Source: Streptomyces sp. SID14436 (GTDB lineage Bacteria > Actinomycetota > Actinomycetes > Streptomycetales > Streptomycetaceae). Taken from it: a stretch of 34,402 nucleotides of DNA. Below the pieces are notes generated by a model, which searched no databases, had not been told where the DNA came from, and saw nothing but the letters and a program-made list of their open reading frames with translations. Shown piece by piece: positions 1 through 8,087 of the stretch; the stretch's first letter is position 1; the number at the start of each line of letters is the position of its first letter. Position numbers and translations under genes: made by a program. The stretch lies in the NCBI RefSeq assembly GCF_010548465.1, contig NZ_JAAGMD010000577.1:1-34402 (forward strand), written 5' to 3'.

Positions 1-1168
1 CCGGGGTCCAGGCCGCCCCTCGCCCGCCGCCGCCGGAGGCGATGCGTACGGTCACGGGCGGGTCCCCCGTGCGCTGGGCGCGGGCGTCCAGGACGGCGCG
101 GACCCCGCGGACGAAGACGTCCGGGGCGGTCGCGACCGTCCGCCCGCCGAGCAGGACGCGGTCGATGTCCAGCAGTCCGACGAGGTTCGCGGCGCCGGTG
201 CCGAGCACGCGGGCCGCCTCCTGAGTGTCGCCCCGGGCCACCGCGTCCAGGCAGAGCGCCTCGATGCAGCCGCGGTCGCCGCAGGGGCAGCGGGGCCCGT
301 CGAGCTGCACGACCTGGTGCCCGAACTCGCCCGCGCCGGTCCGCGGCCCCCGGTGCACGCTCCCGCCGATCACCAGCCCGGCCCCGAGTCCCGTGCCGAG
401 GTGCAGGTAGGCGAAGGAGCCGCCCTCCCCGCCGCCCTCGCCGCCGACGGCCAGCCCGAGGGCCGCCGCGTTGGTGTCCTTGTCGACGACGACCGGCGCT
501 CCCAGCCGCTCCGTCAGCGCGTCCCGCAGCGGGAAGCCGTCCCACTCGGGGAAGCCCGTGACCCGGTGCAGCACGCCGCGTGCGTGGTCGAGCGGCCCGG
601 GCAGTGCCACGCCGACGCCGAGCAGGCCCCGGACCGCCCCGTCCGCCGCCCCCGTACGACCCGCCGCCCCCGGCACGCCCGGCACGCCCAGCGCACCGAC
701 GACCTCGGCGACCCGGGTCAGCACCGCCTCCGCGCCCGCGCCCAGGTCCAGCGGGGTGTGCCGCTCGGCCACCACCGTGCCGTCCAGGTCGGCCAGTACG
801 GCCCGCAGTCCGTCCCGGTCGAGGTGCACGCCGACCGCGTGCCCGGCCTCCGGGACCAGGCGCAGCACGGTGCGCGGCTTGCCGCCGGTGGAGGCCCTGC
901 GCCCCGCCTCCACCGCCAGGCCGTCCTCCCTCAGGCGGGCGGTGATCTTGCTGACGGCCTGCGGGGTGAGTCCGGTGCGCTCGGCGAGTTCGAGCCGGCT
1001 GATGCCGTCGGGGCCCGCGGTCCGCAGCAGGTCCAGCACCAGCGCGGAGTTGTGGCTGCGCAGAGCCAGGAGGTTGACGCCCCCGGCGCCGCGCGCCGTG
1101 CCGTCGGCCGCTCCCCCGCCGGTGACCTGTCGCAGGCCCGGTGCCGGTCCGCCGTTCGTCCTGTTCAC
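1..1168 (-). CDS. ROK-family transcriptional repressor (3' end cut by window edge)
   Basis: Reading leftwards from a GTG at 1168 gives 389 codons before the window ends, so the C-terminus is missing. The N-terminal part (about residues 45-85) is a winged helix-turn-helix with the recognition stretch LAERTGLTPQAVSKI. The rest is a ROK sugar-kinase-like fold, with GVALPGPL, the DKDTNAAALG segment, the LGTGLGAGLVIGG phosphate-binding loop and the zinc motif CPCGDRGCIEAL. ROK repressors of the NagC/XylR type usually bind a sugar or sugar phosphate and release DNA. The gene is divergent from an oxidoreductase, with an inverted repeat in the 56-bp gap, so it probably controls itself and that operon. 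The inducer cannot be read from the sequence. Confidence 0.9.
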   Translation of the reverse strand, partial: MNRTNGGPAPGLRQVTGGGAADGTARGAGGVNLLALRSHNSALVLDLLRTAGPDGISRLELAERTGLTPQAVSKITARLREDGLAVEAGRRASTGGKPRTVLRLVPEAGHAVGVHLDRDGLRAVLADLDGTVVAERHTPLDLGAGAEAVLTRVAEVVGALGVPGVPGAAGRTGAADGAVRGLLGVGVALPGPLDHARGVLHRVTGFPEWDGFPLRDALTERLGAPVVVDKDTNAAALGLAVGGEGGGEGGSFAYLHLGTGLGAGLVIGGSVHRGPRTGAGEFGHQVVQLDGPRCPCGDRGCIEALCLDAVARGDTQEAARVLGTGAANLVGLLDIDRVLLGGRTVATAPDVFVRGVRAVLDARAQRTGDPPVTVRIASGGGGRGAAWTP

Positions 1169-1192
1169 CGGCCCATTGTCTCCCGTGCTTGC

Positions 1193-1217
1193 ACTTTGGC
1201 AACAGCGTTGCGAAAGT
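1193..1217. promoter_or_regulatory. Probable ROK repressor operator (25-bp inverted repeat)
   Basis: ACTTTGGCAAC and GTTGCGAAAGT flank a 3-bp centre (AGC). The arms match at 10 of 11 positions. The site lies between the divergent starts at 1168 and 1225, about 8 bp before the oxidoreductase ATG and overlapping its ribosome binding site. This is the size and placement expected of a NagC/XylR-type operator. That the neighbouring ROK protein binds it is an inference. Confidence 0.65.
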
Positions 1218-1224
1218 AGGGGGC

Positions 1225-2301
1225 ATGACTGGCAACCCCCTCCGCGTCGGCCTCGTGGGCTACGGCCTCGCGGGCTCCGTGTTCCACGCCCCGCTGATCG
1301 ATGCCACCGAGGGCCTCGTGCTCGACACGGTGGTCACCTCCCACCCCGAGCGGCAGCAGCAGGCCCGCGACGCCTACCCGGACGTCCGGGTCGCCGCGAG
1401 CGCCGACGAGCTGTTCGACCGCGCCGCCGAGCTGGACCTGGTCGTCGTGGCGTCGCCGAACCGGACGCACGTCCCGCTCGCCACCACCGCCCTGAAGGCC
1501 GGTCTGCCGGTCGTCGTCGACAAGCCCCTGGCCGGGACGGCGGCCGAGGCGCGGGAGCTGGCGGCGCTCGCCGAGGAACGCGGCCTGCTGCTCTCCGTCT
1601 TCCAGAACCGCCGCTGGGACAACGACTTCCTCACGCTGAAGAAGCTGGTCGCCGACGGCGAGCTGGGTGACGTGTACCGCTTCGAGTCCCGCTTCGAGCG
1701 CTGGCGTCCGCAGCTCAAGGGCGGCTGGCGGGAGTCGGGCGACCCGGCGGAGATCGGCGGCCTGCTCTACGACCTCGGCAGCCATGTCGTCGACCAGGCG
1801 CTGGTGCTGTTCGGCCCGGTCACGTCCGTCTACGCCGAGTCAGACGTCCGCCGGGAGGGCGCGCTGGCCGACGACGACACGTTCATCGCGCTGACGCACG
1901 CGAGCGGGGTCCGCTCCCACCTCCACGTCTCCGCGACGACCGCCCAGCTCGGCCCGCGCTTCCGCGTCCTCGGCTCGAAGGCGGGCTACGTCAAGCACGG
2001 CCTCGACCCCCAGGAGGCGGCCCTGCGGGACGGGCTGCGGCCGGGCCCGGACGCGGCCGGCTGGGGCACGGAGCCGGAGGAGCTGTGGGGCCGTGTCGGC
2101 GCCGGCGAGTCCCCGGTGACCGGGGGCGGACGCGCCGTTCAGACCCTGCCCGGCGACTACCCCGCCTACTACACGGCGGTGGCGCGGGCCCTGCGGGACG
2201 GCGGCCCCAACCCGGTGACCGCCCAGGAGGCGGCCGACGCCCTCGACGTCCTGGAGGCGGCCCGCCGCTCCGCCGCCGAGAAGGTGACGGTGACCCTGTG
2301 A
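1225..2301 (+). CDS. Gfo/Idh/MocA-family NAD(P)-dependent oxidoreductase
   Basis: A 358-residue cytoplasmic dehydrogenase of the Gfo/Idh/MocA family, which usually oxidises or reduces sugars, inositols or their derivatives. The N-terminal Rossmann fold starts with GLVGYGLAGSVFHAPLI. The family Lys motif appears as VDKPLAGT (usually EKP), and the catalytic His region is GGLLYDLGSHVVDQAL. The C-terminal half is the usual alpha/beta substrate domain. The ATG at 1225 follows the G-rich SD-like stretch GTAGGGGG. The stop overlaps the next start by 4 bp (GTGA), so the two genes are cotranscribed. A divergent ROK repressor and its palindrome suggest sugar-responsive control. The substrate is unknown. 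Confidence 0.92.
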   Translation: MTGNPLRVGLVGYGLAGSVFHAPLIDATEGLVLDTVVTSHPERQQQARDAYPDVRVAASADELFDRAAELDLVVVASPNRTHVPLATTALKAGLPVVVDKPLAGTAAEARELAALAEERGLLLSVFQNRRWDNDFLTLKKLVADGELGDVYRFESRFERWRPQLKGGWRESGDPAEIGGLLYDLGSHVVDQALVLFGPVTSVYAESDVRREGALADDDTFIALTHASGVRSHLHVSATTAQLGPRFRVLGSKAGYVKHGLDPQEAALRDGLRPGPDAAGWGTEPEELWGRVGAGESPVTGGGRAVQTLPGDYPAYYTAVARALRDGGPNPVTAQEAADALDVLEAARRSAAEKVTVTL

Positions 2302-2792
2302 CGACGACCGACACGACACCAACCGGCACGACGCCGACCGTGGAGGAACTGGAGGCGCAGGAACGGCGCCTGGTCTTCCGCCGGTTCACCCACGAGGACG
2401 CCTGGGAGCTCGGCTCGCTCCTGGTGCGGAGGGCCCGGGAACGGCACGCGCCGGTCGCCATCGACATCCACCGCGGCGGGCAGCAGCTGTTCCACGCCGC
2501 CCTGCCCGGCTCCACCCCGGACAACGACGCCTGGATCGCCCGCAAGCGCCGCGTGGTCGAACGCTACGGCTCCGCCTCCTACTTGGTGGGCGCCCGCCAT
2601 CGCGCCAAGGGCACGACGTTCGAGGAGTCGTCCCGCCTGGACCCCGACACGTATGCGGCACACGGCGGTTCGTTCCCGATCACCGTCGTCGACGTGGGCG
2701 TGATAGGCGCGGTCACGGTGTCGGGGCTGCCCCAACTCCAGGACCACCGCATGGTGGTGGAAGCACTGGAGCGTTTCCTGGCCGCCTGCTGA
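2298..2792 (+). CDS. UPF0303 / heme-degrading-domain protein
   Basis: A 164-residue protein of the UPF0303 family (Pfam Haem_degrading, related to GlcG/HbpS). Typical stretches are FTHEDAWELGSLLV near the N-terminus, then VAIDIHRGGQQLFHAALPG, an RKRRVVERYG segment and the C-terminal FPITVVDVGVIGAVTVSGL with LPQLQDH. The family name reflects heme binding by HbpS-like relatives, and no heme-degrading activity is established for most members. The GTG at 2298 overlaps the oxidoreductase stop by 4 bp, implying translational coupling, so a role with the sugar-type dehydrogenase is as likely as a heme role. A strong hairpin follows the gene. Confidence 0.85.
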   Translation: MTTTDTTPTGTTPTVEELEAQERRLVFRRFTHEDAWELGSLLVRRARERHAPVAIDIHRGGQQLFHAALPGSTPDNDAWIARKRRVVERYGSASYLVGARHRAKGTTFEESSRLDPDTYAAHGGSFPITVVDVGVIGAVTVSGLPQLQDHRMVVEALERFLAAC

Positions 2793-2815
2793 GCCGAGCC
2801 GCCGCACCGACGGGC

Positions 2816-2845
2816 CCTCACCGCCGCACTGCGCGCGGTGAGGGA
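2816..2845. terminator. Bidirectional hairpin between convergent genes
   Basis: CCCTCACCGC (2816-2825) and GCGGTGAGGG (2836-2845) form a perfect 10-bp stem with a 10-nt loop. It sits between the UPF0303 stop at 2792 and the stop of the leftward protease at 2868. There is no clear T-tract, which is common for streptomycete terminators. The hairpin could serve both convergent transcripts. Confidence 0.7.
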
Positions 2846-2867
2846 CCGTCGTCGTACGCGGTGGACC

Positions 2868-3590
2868 TCAGACGCCCGCGACCGACTGGATCCAGGAGCG
2901 GTACGCCGTCACGTTCGTGTACGCCGTGGTCGTCTGCCGGTCACTGGTGGAGGCGACGCCCACCTGGACGCCGTTCGCCATCATCGGGCCGCCGGAGTCC
3001 CCGCCCGCGGTGATGCCGTCGCCGCGGCGGGCGCAGATCGCGGAGCCGCCGTAGGCGTCGGAGCAGCCGCCGGTGACGGTCACGTTGGCGACCTTCAGGT
3101 ACCGGGACTGGCAGTTGGCCTCGGAGCCGCACCGGGAGGTGGCGCCCCAGCCGTACACCTGGACGTTCTGGCCGACCCGGACGGTGCCCGGCTGGCCGAG
3201 GCGCGCGTACGTGGCGGACACGGAGCGGTCGAGGCGGACGAGCGCGAGGTCCGAGCCGTGGGTGTAGGTCTGGACGCCGTTGGCGACGGTGCCGCCGCTG
3301 TGCTGGTCCAGGCTGCCGATGCGGAAGGACAGCCCGCCGCCGGTGACGCAGTGCTTGGCGGTGAGGATCCAGGTCGGCGCGATGATCGTGGCCGAGCAGG
3401 TCTCCCTGCCGTTGGAGAACAGGCGCGCGGCCCAGGGACCGCTGGAGGCGTGACCGCCGCCGATGATGGGCTGCGGCGCCTTGGTGACCGGCGGCGCCGG
3501 GGCCTCGGCCGCGGCGGCGGTCGGGCTGAGGAGTGCGAGGACGGTGACCGCGGCGGCGGCGAGCGCGGGAACGAGCCGGGATATGCGCAA
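2868..3590 (-). CDS. Secreted trypsin-like serine protease (family S1)
   Basis: A 240-residue chymotrypsin-fold protease. The TTG at 3590 is chosen because GAGGAA lies just upstream (3594-3599) and translation then opens with a normal signal peptide: basic RISR, a hydrophobic Ala/Val/Leu core to about residue 25 and an Ala-rich cleavage region. A short propeptide precedes the mature-type N-terminus IIGGG. The catalytic triad is His80 (TAKHC), Asp104 (GSDLALV) and Ser189 (GDSGGP). Six cysteines (65, 81, 144, 150, 166, 176) can form three disulfides. It should act outside the cell as an endopeptidase. Asp181, upstream of GDSGGP, may define a trypsin-like S1 pocket, but this was not modelled. 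Confidence 0.93.
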   Translation of the reverse strand: MRISRLVPALAAAAVTVLALLSPTAAAAEAPAPPVTKAPQPIIGGGHASSGPWAARLFSNGRETCSATIIAPTWILTAKHCVTGGGLSFRIGSLDQHSGGTVANGVQTYTHGSDLALVRLDRSVSATYARLGQPGTVRVGQNVQVYGWGATSRCGSEANCQSRYLKVANVTVTGGCSDAYGGSAICARRGDGITAGGDSGGPMMANGVQVGVASTSDRQTTTAYTNVTAYRSWIQSVAGV

Positions 3591-3862
3591 GGGTTCCTCG
3601 ATTCGACGTGCACGCAGGGGGACGCGTGCGCACTGTGGGGGACGCGGCCCGGCGAGGAACACCGGACCGCACCCCACCCGAACTCCGGCCCGTGACACAG
3701 GAGTTCGATGCGGGGTACGGCACAGGTTCCCGGATATTCGTCGAACGGGGTACTAACGCTTGGTGATAACACGGCGCTATACCCGGCCGGGGCGTGAACC
3801 CCGGGGGCCCCGGCAGGAGATCATCTGAGGCGAACCGTTTCCGGCGAAGGAGAGGAGAGCCG

Positions 3863-4354
3863 GTGTCCCGACGACGCGTTCCGGCGGCTGCCGCCGTGCT
3901 GGCTCTGCTGACGTGTCTGCCGGGCTGCTCGTCCGCCGCCGACGGCGTCGAGGGCTGTCTGGGGCGGCAGGCGGTCGGCGCCACCTCCGGGCAACTCGCC
4001 GGGACCTACGGCGGTGAGGGCGACGCGGAAGGTGCGGTGCTGACCGTGAAGGCGTCCGGGAGCCGGCCGGCCGGCGGCACGGTCACCGTGCGGGGCTGGC
4101 CGACGGGCGACTGGTACGACGGCGAGCTGGGCGGGACGTTCGACGGGTCCGGCACGTGGGCCGTGGTGCAGGGCGGCACCACGGCCACCGAGTTCGCGCG
4201 CCTGTCCCTCTCGTTCACCGCGCCGCGGCGCTTCCTGGACGGAGACACCCTCGACTCCCTGTCGATCGCCGAGGGCGACGGACACCTGTACGTCTACGCG
4301 GACGACGACCCGGACGTCTGCCCGGCCTTCCGGCTGCGGCTCCGGACCGGCTGA
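3863..4354 (+). CDS. Small putative lipoprotein
   Basis: A 163-residue protein starting at the GTG at 3863, which follows a strong purine-rich SD (AAGGAGAGGAG, 3847-3857). The N-terminus is a lipoprotein signal peptide with an RRR n-region, a hydrophobic core and the lipobox LPGC (Cys22), so the mature protein should be anchored on the outer face of the membrane. The mature part has alternating beta-type segments (AVLTVKASG, GTVTVRGWPTGDWYDGEL, EFARLSLSF) and a conserved-looking end DDDPDVCPAFRLRL. I do not recognise a named family. It is divergent from the protease and convergent with the following hydrolase. Confidence 0.8.
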   Translation: MSRRRVPAAAAVLALLTCLPGCSSAADGVEGCLGRQAVGATSGQLAGTYGGEGDAEGAVLTVKASGSRPAGGTVTVRGWPTGDWYDGELGGTFDGSGTWAVVQGGTTATEFARLSLSFTAPRRFLDGDTLDSLSIAEGDGHLYVYADDDPDVCPAFRLRLRTG

Positions 4355-4372
4355 GCCTGCCCCGACCGCGCG

Positions 4373-4454
4373 GGCGGGCGGGCGGCAAGGGGGCGGGCGG
4401 CACGGGACAGGCGGTGAGGGCGCCGGGCCGCTGCGCCCTCGCCGCCCGCCCGCC
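4373..4454. terminator. Possible long-loop GC hairpin between convergent genes
   Basis: A 14-bp perfect inverted repeat (4373-4386 and 4441-4454, arm GGCGGGCGGGCGGC) encloses 54 nt. It lies in the 135-bp gap between the lipoprotein and the leftward hydrolase. The arm is a low-complexity GGGC run, so the pairing may be coincidental. It may act as a bidirectional terminator. Confidence 0.3.
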
Positions 4455-4489
4455 GGGGGCTCCCCGCCGGGGGTCGCCGCCGTGCCGGG

Positions 4490-5347
4490 TCAGGCGGAGC
4501 GCAGCTCCTGCCGTTGCCGTCCCAGGCCGTCGATCTCCAGCTCCACCACGTCCCCGGCGCGCAGATACGGTTTCGGCTCGGGACGGCCCATGGCGACGCC
4601 GGCCGGTGTGCCGGTGCTGATCACGTCGCCGGGGCGGAGCACCATGAAGTGGCTGACGTAGCGGACGACTTCGCCCACCGGGAAGATCTGCTCGGCGGTC
4701 GTGCCGTCCTGCCGCAGCGTGCCGTTGACCCACAGCCGCAGCCGCAGGTCCTGCGGGTCGGCCACCTCGTCGGCGGTCACCAGCCAGGGACCGAGCGGGT
4801 TGAACGTCTCGCAGTTCTTCCCCTTGTCCCAGGTGCCGCCGCGCTCGGTCTGGAACTCCCGCTCGGACACGTCGTGCGACACCGCGTACCCGGCGACGTG
4901 GGCGAGCCCGTCCTCCGCCGACTCCAGGTAGCGCGCCTCACGGCCGATGACGACCGCGAGTTCGACCTCCCAGTCCGTCTTGCGCGACCCGCGGGGCACC
5001 AGGACCGGGTCGTCCGGCCCGACGACCGTGTCCGGCGCCTTCAGGAAGACGACGGGTTCCGCGGGCGGCTCGGCCCCCGTCTCCCGCGCGTGGTCGTGGT
5101 AGTTGAGCCCGATGCAGACGATCTTGCCGATCCGGGCCAGCGGCGGGCCGGTCCGCAGCCCCGCCCCGTCCAGCACCGGCAGGTCACCGGTGGCGGCGGC
5201 CGTCCGGATCCGGGCGAGCGCCTCCGGGTCGGAGAGCAGCGTCCCGTCGATGTCGGTGACGAGGCCCGACAGGTCGCGCAGAGTACCGCCGTCGTCGAGC
5301 AGCGCGGGCCGCTCCCGTCCCGCCGTACCGACTCGCAGCAGCTTCAT
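4490..5347 (-). CDS. Fumarylacetoacetate hydrolase (FAH) family protein
   Basis: A 285-residue enzyme of the FAH/HpcE superfamily, which cleaves or decarboxylates beta-diketo acids or acylpyruvates using Mg2+. Visible family features are GLNYHDHARETG, the metal-ligand segment DWEVELAVVIGR, GYAVSHDVSEREFQ, the GPWLVTADEV segment and the C-terminal ISTGTPAGVAMGRPEPKPYLRAGD. The ATG at 5347 has GAGGGAG about 7 nt upstream and opens with MKLLRVGTAG, normal for the ureidoglycolate lyase-like subgroup. A tandem 25-bp repeat able to fold as a hairpin lies directly upstream. The physiological substrate is not deducible, since neighbours show no degradation pathway. Confidence 0.92.
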   Translation of the reverse strand: MKLLRVGTAGRERPALLDDGGTLRDLSGLVTDIDGTLLSDPEALARIRTAAATGDLPVLDGAGLRTGPPLARIGKIVCIGLNYHDHARETGAEPPAEPVVFLKAPDTVVGPDDPVLVPRGSRKTDWEVELAVVIGREARYLESAEDGLAHVAGYAVSHDVSEREFQTERGGTWDKGKNCETFNPLGPWLVTADEVADPQDLRLRLWVNGTLRQDGTTAEQIFPVGEVVRYVSHFMVLRPGDVISTGTPAGVAMGRPEPKPYLRAGDVVELEIDGLGRQRQELRSA

Positions 5348-5360
5348 GGTCACGTCTCCC

Positions 5361-5410
5361 TCGATCGTGAGCCCGGCGGACGGGCTCGATCGTGAGCCCG
5401 CCCGACGGGA
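5361..5410. repeat. Two tandem 25-bp repeats upstream of the FAH-family gene
   Basis: Copies at 5361-5385 and 5386-5410 both begin TCGATCGTGAGCCCG and differ at 3 positions. Across the first copy, GAGCCCG (5369-5375) pairs with CGGGCTC (5381-5387) around 5 nt. With a 2-nt bulge the stem extends through CGATC/GATCG. The hairpin would lie in the leader of the leftward FAH transcript, between it and the YidC-like gene, and could be a terminator for the latter or a leader structure. Confidence 0.5.
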
Positions 5411-5519
5411 GCGACCGGTGCGGCGGGACGCGCCCCCTCGGCGGACCCGGACGATCCTCCAAGGTGCGCGTCCACGCGACAAGGCCCCGTTCACCTACTG
5501 GACCGCGTGGCGCGGGGCG

Positions 5520-6239
5520 TCACCGGTACAGGACGGCCCGCTCCGCCACGGTCCACGTCGTGCTCGTCACCACGTACAGCGCGGCGGCCAGCGGCACGAC
5601 CGCCACGGTGACCAGCGTGAAGAAGGACGTGAAGGGCAGGAACCGGGTGACCGCCGCCACCCCCGGCACCGGCTCCGCCGCACCGCCGCCCGCGACCGGC
5701 GCCGGGTGGGCCGCCATCGACCGCCGGGTCAGCCGGTAGCCGAACGCGGCGACGACCGCCACGACGGCGAACAGCCCGACGTACACGAGCCCGGCCGCCC
5801 CGAACACCCCGCCGTCGCCCAGCGCATCGGTCCAGCGCCCGCCGAGCGGCGCCGCGAACAGTTCGTGCCCGAGCAGCGCGTTGGCCCGCCCGCCGACGGT
5901 CTCGCTGGAGAACAGCTGGTAGAGCAGGAAGAACGCCGGGAGCTGGAACAGGCTGGGCAGGCACCCCGACAGCGGGGACACCTTCTCCTCCGTGTGCAGC
6001 CGCAGCACGGACCGCTGAAGCCGTTCCGGATCACGGTGGTGCCGGGCGCGCAGCTCGGCGATGCGCGGCTGGAGCGCGGCCCGCGCCTTCTGGCCGCGTG
6101 CGGCGGCCCGGGAGAGGGGGTGGACGAGGAGACGGACGAGCGCGGTGAACAGGACGATCGCGGTGGCGGCCGAGGCGGCGCCGAACAGCGGCTGGAGCAG
6201 GTCGGCCAGGTGCTCGACCAGGCTGGCGAAGACGGACAT
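5520..6239 (-). CDS. YidC/Oxa1-family membrane protein insertase (accessory paralogue type)
   Basis: A 239-residue polytopic membrane protein. The N-terminal stretch MSVFASLVEHLADLLQPLFG leads into the first core helix carrying the family's Arg (IVLFTALVRLLVHPLS). Then come the cytoplasmic helical hairpin (KARAALQPRIAELRARHHRDPERLQRSVLRLH), the segment SPLSGCLPSLFQLPAFFLLYQLF and further hydrophobic helices to the C-terminus. YidC proteins insert proteins into the membrane alone or with SecYEG. The housekeeping streptomycete yidC lies near rnpA/oriC, so this isolated short copy next to a DUF6412 gene is probably an accessory paralogue. The ATG at 6239 has GGAGGG 7 nt upstream. Confidence 0.9.
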   Translation of the reverse strand: MSVFASLVEHLADLLQPLFGAASAATAIVLFTALVRLLVHPLSRAAARGQKARAALQPRIAELRARHHRDPERLQRSVLRLHTEEKVSPLSGCLPSLFQLPAFFLLYQLFSSETVGGRANALLGHELFAAPLGGRWTDALGDGGVFGAAGLVYVGLFAVVAVVAAFGYRLTRRSMAAHPAPVAGGGAAEPVPGVAAVTRFLPFTSFFTLVTVAVVPLAAALYVVTSTTWTVAERAVLYR

Positions 6240-6432
6240 GGGTGAGCCCTCCGGGGGTCTCGTCGTGCCGGACGGCGTCCCGGGCCGCAGGGGCGGGACA
6301 CCGAGGGAGGAAGGACGGCATGACGACACGACCCCGCACAGGGCCGGCCGGAGAGACGCACACCGAACGCGCGCCGCGGAACACGAACGCGGAACACGGA
6401 ACGCGGAAGAACGTGAAGGTCGCCGGAAGGCC

Positions 6433-6789
6433 CTACGCGGCGGCGGTCGCCGGGAGGGCGGCTCCGGGAGCCCGTGGCCGGGTGCGGCCCCTGGCGTCGG
6501 GGTCGCGCTGCGGCAGGAAGGCGGTACGCAGGTCCCGGTCCCGCATCGCCGTACGCACCCGCGTGGGCGGCAGGACGGGCACGCAGCGCGCGGACACCAG
6601 CGCGCAGACGGTGAGCGCCGCCCCGGCCGCGGTGGTCGCGGCGAGCGCGACACCGGCGGACAGCCCGCCGACGGCGTCGGGCGCGACGAGGAACAGCGCG
6701 AAGGGCACGAGGACGAGGAGGACGGCGAGGAGACGGCCCCCGGCGGGGCGCGGCCGCACAGTCCGACGCGAGATCACCGCCGTCACCAC
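6433..6789 (-). CDS. DUF6412-type small membrane protein
   Basis: Up to 118 residues. Two hydrophobic segments (LLAVLLVLVPFALFLVAP and AGVALAATTAAGAALTVCALVSA) are followed by a polar tail with RTAFLPQRDPDARGRTRPRAPG. This matches what I recall of DUF6412 proteins next to a YidC-like gene in streptomycetes. The gap to the yidC-like gene is 193 bp on the same strand. Several GTG codons (6789, 6786, 6777) could start translation, and a GGGG-rich stretch overlaps the first two, so the true start may be a few codons inside. The function is unknown, and the proximity to the insertase may point to a joint membrane role. Confidence 0.7.
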   Translation of the reverse strand: MVTAVISRRTVRPRPAGGRLLAVLLVLVPFALFLVAPDAVGGLSAGVALAATTAAGAALTVCALVSARCVPVLPPTRVRTAMRDRDLRTAFLPQRDPDARGRTRPRAPGAALPATAAA

Positions 6790-6966
6790 CCCCCTGGTTC
6801 GTCACCGGTCACGGACCGGTCCCGTGCCGCCTGGATCCGTCGCACAGGCTGGTCTCGTTATACAGGACGGGGTGCGGACGGGCGCAGGGCCCGGTGAACG
6901 CGGTGGGACGTCCAGGGGCCGACCGCTCCCTCACGTCCGTCACCCGTCGGCAGTACGGTGTCCCCC

Positions 6967-7983
6967 ATGCGCCCCGACACGCCCGCCGAAAACGTCGACC
7001 ACATCGCGGAAGCGGCCCGCTGGGAACGGACCGCCGATCAGTACCCCGAGGACGCCGAAGCCCTGTTGCTGCGGGCCGCGGCCCACCGGGAACTGTCCGG
7101 CGACCGCCCCGCCGCCTCCGCCCTCTACGACCGCCTCCTCTCCTCCGGCACCCCGCTGGAGAGCCCCCACCTGGTCCGCGCCCTCAAGGCGTCCAACCTC
7201 TGGGAGTACGGCCACGAGGCCGAGGCCCGCGCCATCATCGACGGCATCCGCACGGCGTCCCCACACGACCCGGCGGCCTGGGTGATCATCGCGGAGTCCC
7301 TGGAGGCGCACGACGAGCTGGAGGCGGCGCAGGAGACGTTCACCGAGGCCGTGCGCCGGTTCCTGCCCGCCGCGACGGAGCCGTCCCGGGCCATGCGCCC
7401 CCTCCTCTTCGGGCGCCACCGCGTCCGCCGGATGCTGGGCGTCCCGCACGACGAGTGGGACGCCGTCGCCGACTCGGTGCACTCCCTGCCCATCACCCTG
7501 GACGAGCTGCACGACCCCAAGCGCGTGTGGTCCCTCGGCTCGGAGAACCCGGCGGAGCTGGAGGCCGAGCTCACGCGCCTGCGCGCGGAACTGGGCGCCT
7601 ACCGCGAGGCCCTGTCCCGCCCCTTCCCGGTGGCCGTCCTGCACTGGCCCGCCGGCGAACTGGCCGAACTGCTCGCCGCCTATCCGGCGCTGTCCTCCGA
7701 GTACCCCTCGCCGGAGCGCCACCTGGCGACCATAGAGGCGGCCCTGCGCGAACTGGCCGCCTCCGGCACCGCCAACCTGGGCATCGTCACCGGCACCGTC
7801 CCCTCCTACGAGGCCTTCGCCGCCTCGGAGGGCACGTCCCCCGACGACGCCACCCTCCTCCCCCAGTACGCGACCACCCTCGCGGCCCGCGGCCGGGCCG
7901 TGGCGTGGCCGCCGGAGCGGGGGGCGGGGTGCTGGTGCGGTTCGGGCCGGACGTACGGGGAGTGCCACGCGACCGCCGCCTGA
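6967..7983 (+). CDS. SEC-C motif protein with TPR-like helical body
   Basis: A 338-residue protein from the ATG at 6967 (an in-frame GTG at 6958 is the alternative). The N-terminal half is alpha-helical with TPR-like repeats: AARWERTADQYPEDAEALLLRAAAHRELSG, ALKASNLWEYGHEAEARAIIDGI and AWVIIAESLEAHDELEAAQETFTEAV. The C-terminus is a SEC-C zinc motif, CWCGSGRTYGECH, like that at the end of SecA. SEC-C domains bind zinc and often accompany nucleic-acid or protein-quality factors. The specific role here is unknown. No good SD is visible. A short GC hairpin follows the stop. Confidence 0.85.
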   Translation: MRPDTPAENVDHIAEAARWERTADQYPEDAEALLLRAAAHRELSGDRPAASALYDRLLSSGTPLESPHLVRALKASNLWEYGHEAEARAIIDGIRTASPHDPAAWVIIAESLEAHDELEAAQETFTEAVRRFLPAATEPSRAMRPLLFGRHRVRRMLGVPHDEWDAVADSVHSLPITLDELHDPKRVWSLGSENPAELEAELTRLRAELGAYREALSRPFPVAVLHWPAGELAELLAAYPALSSEYPSPERHLATIEAALRELAASGTANLGIVTGTVPSYEAFAASEGTSPDDATLLPQYATTLAARGRAVAWPPERGAGCWCGSGRTYGECHATAA

Positions 7984-7999
7984 CGGCCCGAGCGGGCCG
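7984..7999 (+). terminator. Short hairpin after the SEC-C gene
   Basis: CGGCCC and GGGCCG pair over a 4-nt loop immediately after the stop codon at 7981-7983. It is GC-only with no T-tract, so a weak terminator at best. The next gene is convergent. Confidence 0.35.
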
Positions 8000-8087
8000 C
8001 GCCCCGTCCCGCCGGACCACCACGGCAGCCGGGGCGCCCCGCAACCGCCCATGCCCCGCGCACGCCCCGCGCACGCACCCGCCCCTG

